Both the position numbers and the translations under genes were made by a program. A DNA stretch of 6,046 bases from Lachnospiraceae bacterium UBA3643 (GTDB lineage Bacteria > Bacillota > Clostridia > Lachnospirales > Lachnospiraceae): contig DFKO01000029.1 in NCBI GenBank assembly GCA_002373855.1, positions 1 through 6,046 on the forward strand. The letters run 5' to 3'. The notes beneath the pieces were generated by a model. It was not told the DNA's origin. It saw only the letters and a program-made list of their open reading frames with translations, and did not search any database. Below are positions 5,034 to 6,046 of this stretch, piece after piece (positions within the stretch are counted from its first letter, which is position 1; each line of letters starts with the position of its first letter).

Positions 5034-5906
5034 GTGTTAGATTATTTGATAAGCGGTATAAGCCTTGGAAGCGTATATGCGATAATAGCTCTCGGATATA
5101 CGATGGTTTATGGAATTGCGAAGATGCTTAACTTTGCTCATGGTGACATCATCATGATAGGCGGATATGCAGCATTCTGCACCGGATACTATCTCCACTG
5201 GCCGGTGTGGCTGGCTGTTTTATCTGCGGTTGTTGTATGTACCGTACTCGGTGTCGTCATTGAGAAGCTTGCATATAAGCCCCTTCGTAATGCTACAAGC
5301 CTTGCGGTTCTTATCACCGCAATCGGCGTATCGTACTTCCTTCAGAATGTGGCACTTCTTATATGGACATCAAATCCGAAGGCATTTCCCAATATGCTTT
5401 CATTCATTCCTTCCGTCAATATCGGCCGCATCCAGATAACAGGTACAGCACTTGGTACAGTTGTAACCTGTATCGTGGTGATGGTTGCCCTGACACTGTT
5501 TACAGACAAGACCAAGATGGGCAAGGCCATGAGAGCCGTTTCCGAGGACAAGGGAGCTGCATCCCTTATGGGTATTAACGTAAACGGTACAATATCACTG
5601 ACATTTGCCATAGGGTCAGGCCTTGCGGCAATCGCAGGTGTCCTCCTCTGCTCGGCTTATCCGACACTGATGCCTACGACAGGAGCCATGCCCGGTATCA
5701 AGGCATTTACGGCAGCAGTATTCGGCGGTATCGGTTCCATCCCAGGAGCCATGATCGGAGGAATCCTGCTCGGAGTCATCGAGATATTTGCAAAGGCGTA
5801 TATCTCAACACAGCTCTCCGATGCCATAGTGTTTGCAGTCCTTATCATAGTGCTTATAGTCAAGCCTACGGGACTCCTTGGAAAAAAGATTACAGAGAAA
5901 GTGTAG
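5034..5906 (+). CDS. livH: Branched-chain amino acid ABC transporter permease LivH
   Basis: With a GTG start the product is 290 residues, the usual LivH length, beginning MLDYLISGISLGSVYAIIAL. It is an inner-membrane channel subunit that pairs with LivM and is driven by the ATPases LivG/LivF, which are not in the window. Visible family marks: GYTMVYGIAKMLNFAHGDII (21-40) with the N-F-A-H-G-D signature, EKLAYKPLRNA (77-87), the cytoplasmic coupling loop GKAMRAVSEDKGAASLMGIN (163-182, EAA-like, contacts the ATPase), PGIKAFTAAVFGGIGSIPGA (220-239) followed by a Gly-rich helix with GVIE (247-250), and the C-terminal KPTGLLGK (277-284). About eight hydrophobic segments are present. It stands 88 bp after livJ with a hairpin between and 12 bp before livM. 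Its ribosome site is moderate and its start is GTG, both consistent with lower expression than livJ. Confidence 0.95.
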   Translation: MLDYLISGISLGSVYAIIALGYTMVYGIAKMLNFAHGDIIMIGGYAAFCTGYYLHWPVWLAVLSAVVVCTVLGVVIEKLAYKPLRNATSLAVLITAIGVSYFLQNVALLIWTSNPKAFPNMLSFIPSVNIGRIQITGTALGTVVTCIVVMVALTLFTDKTKMGKAMRAVSEDKGAASLMGINVNGTISLTFAIGSGLAAIAGVLLCSAYPTLMPTTGAMPGIKAFTAAVFGGIGSIPGAMIGGILLGVIEIFAKAYISTQLSDAIVFAVLIIVLIVKPTGLLGKKITEKV

Positions 5907-5918
5907 GGAGGAGAAGAC

Positions 5919-6046
5919 ATGAAGAAATTATCCAAAGATACACTTATGAGTTTTGTAAATTACGGAATAGTAATCCTGTTTTACATAGTATTTCAGATAC
6001 TTGCATCTACGGGAAACTTAAGCTCGACTATGAAGGGCCAGCTGAT
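5919..6046 (+). CDS. livM: Branched-chain amino acid ABC transporter permease LivM, N-terminal part (cut by window edge)
   Basis: ATG at 5919 opens a frame of 42 complete codons that runs off the right edge: MKKLSKDTLMSFVNYGIVIL, then FYIVFQILASTGNLSSTMKG and QL. Seen: a short basic N-terminus and one hydrophobic helix (about 16-30). The identification rests mainly on position, directly after livH in the fixed order livJ-livH-livM, and on the resemblance of this first helix followed by a polar loop to clostridial LivM proteins. A strong ribosome site GGGAGGAG (5906-5913) overlaps the last base of the livH stop codon, and the GGAGG core is 7 bases from the ATG. This suggests translational coupling with livH. 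Full-length LivM would be about 320-360 residues. Confidence 0.82.
   Translation, partial: MKKLSKDTLMSFVNYGIVILFYIVFQILASTGNLSSTMKGQL

Noticed and set aside
5167..5578. Additional plus-strand frames inside livH
   Set aside because: They overlap conserved LivH motifs in another frame and have no ribosome sites or recognisable products.
1..6046. CRISPR array, tRNA/rRNA, insertion sequence, phage or toxin-antitoxin genes
   Set aside because: No regularly spaced repeats, cloverleaf, transposase motifs or terminal inverted repeats were seen on either strand.

Overview
The window looks like a piece of a Clostridia (Bacillota) chromosome, most probably Lachnospiraceae. The reasons are moderate GC, strong AGGAGG-type ribosome sites, sigma-A promoters close to consensus, frequent AGA and ATA codons, and a gene set typical of gut or rumen clostridia (MATE exporter, a two-gene ABC exporter, a DUF2812-like protein, and a Liv-type amino-acid importer). 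The genus cannot be settled from the sequence.

Layout: (1) positions 412 to 1, minus strand: the N-terminal 137 residues of a MATE-family multidrug or metabolite efflux protein, cut by the window edge. (2) 413-568: a 156-bp divergent intergenic region with one promoter per direction and a nested dyad. The minus-strand promoter lies so close to the MATE start that the mRNA should be almost leaderless. (3) 569-2970, plus strand: an ABC exporter made of a 238-aa ATPase and a 553-aa, about 12-helix permease, 23 bp apart. (4) 3042-3569: a 175-aa DUF2812-like membrane-anchored protein, preceded by a tandem 13-bp repeat that builds two extended -10 elements. (5) 3570-3724: a promoter region with an inverted repeat, a TTGACA-N17-TAAAAT promoter and, downstream of it, a terminator-like hairpin in the leader. 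(6) 3725-6046: the start of a branched-chain amino-acid type ABC importer operon: a lipoprotein binding protein (livJ-like), a strong intergenic hairpin, permease livH (GTG start) and the first 42 residues of permease livM. The ATPases livG and livF presumably follow outside the window.

How the parts work together: the LivJ-like lipoprotein would capture a branched-chain or related amino acid outside the membrane and hand it to the LivH/LivM channel. The leader hairpin and the livJ-livH hairpin look placed to control how much of the operon is transcribed and to let the binding protein exceed the permeases. The codon use of livJ fits high expression. The exporter ATPase and permease would form one transporter of unknown substrate, and the DUF2812-like protein may be co-transcribed with them. 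No gap exceeds 156 bp. I see no CRISPR array, rRNA, tRNA, insertion sequence or phage gene. The gene content is ordinary; the points worth a second look are regulatory.
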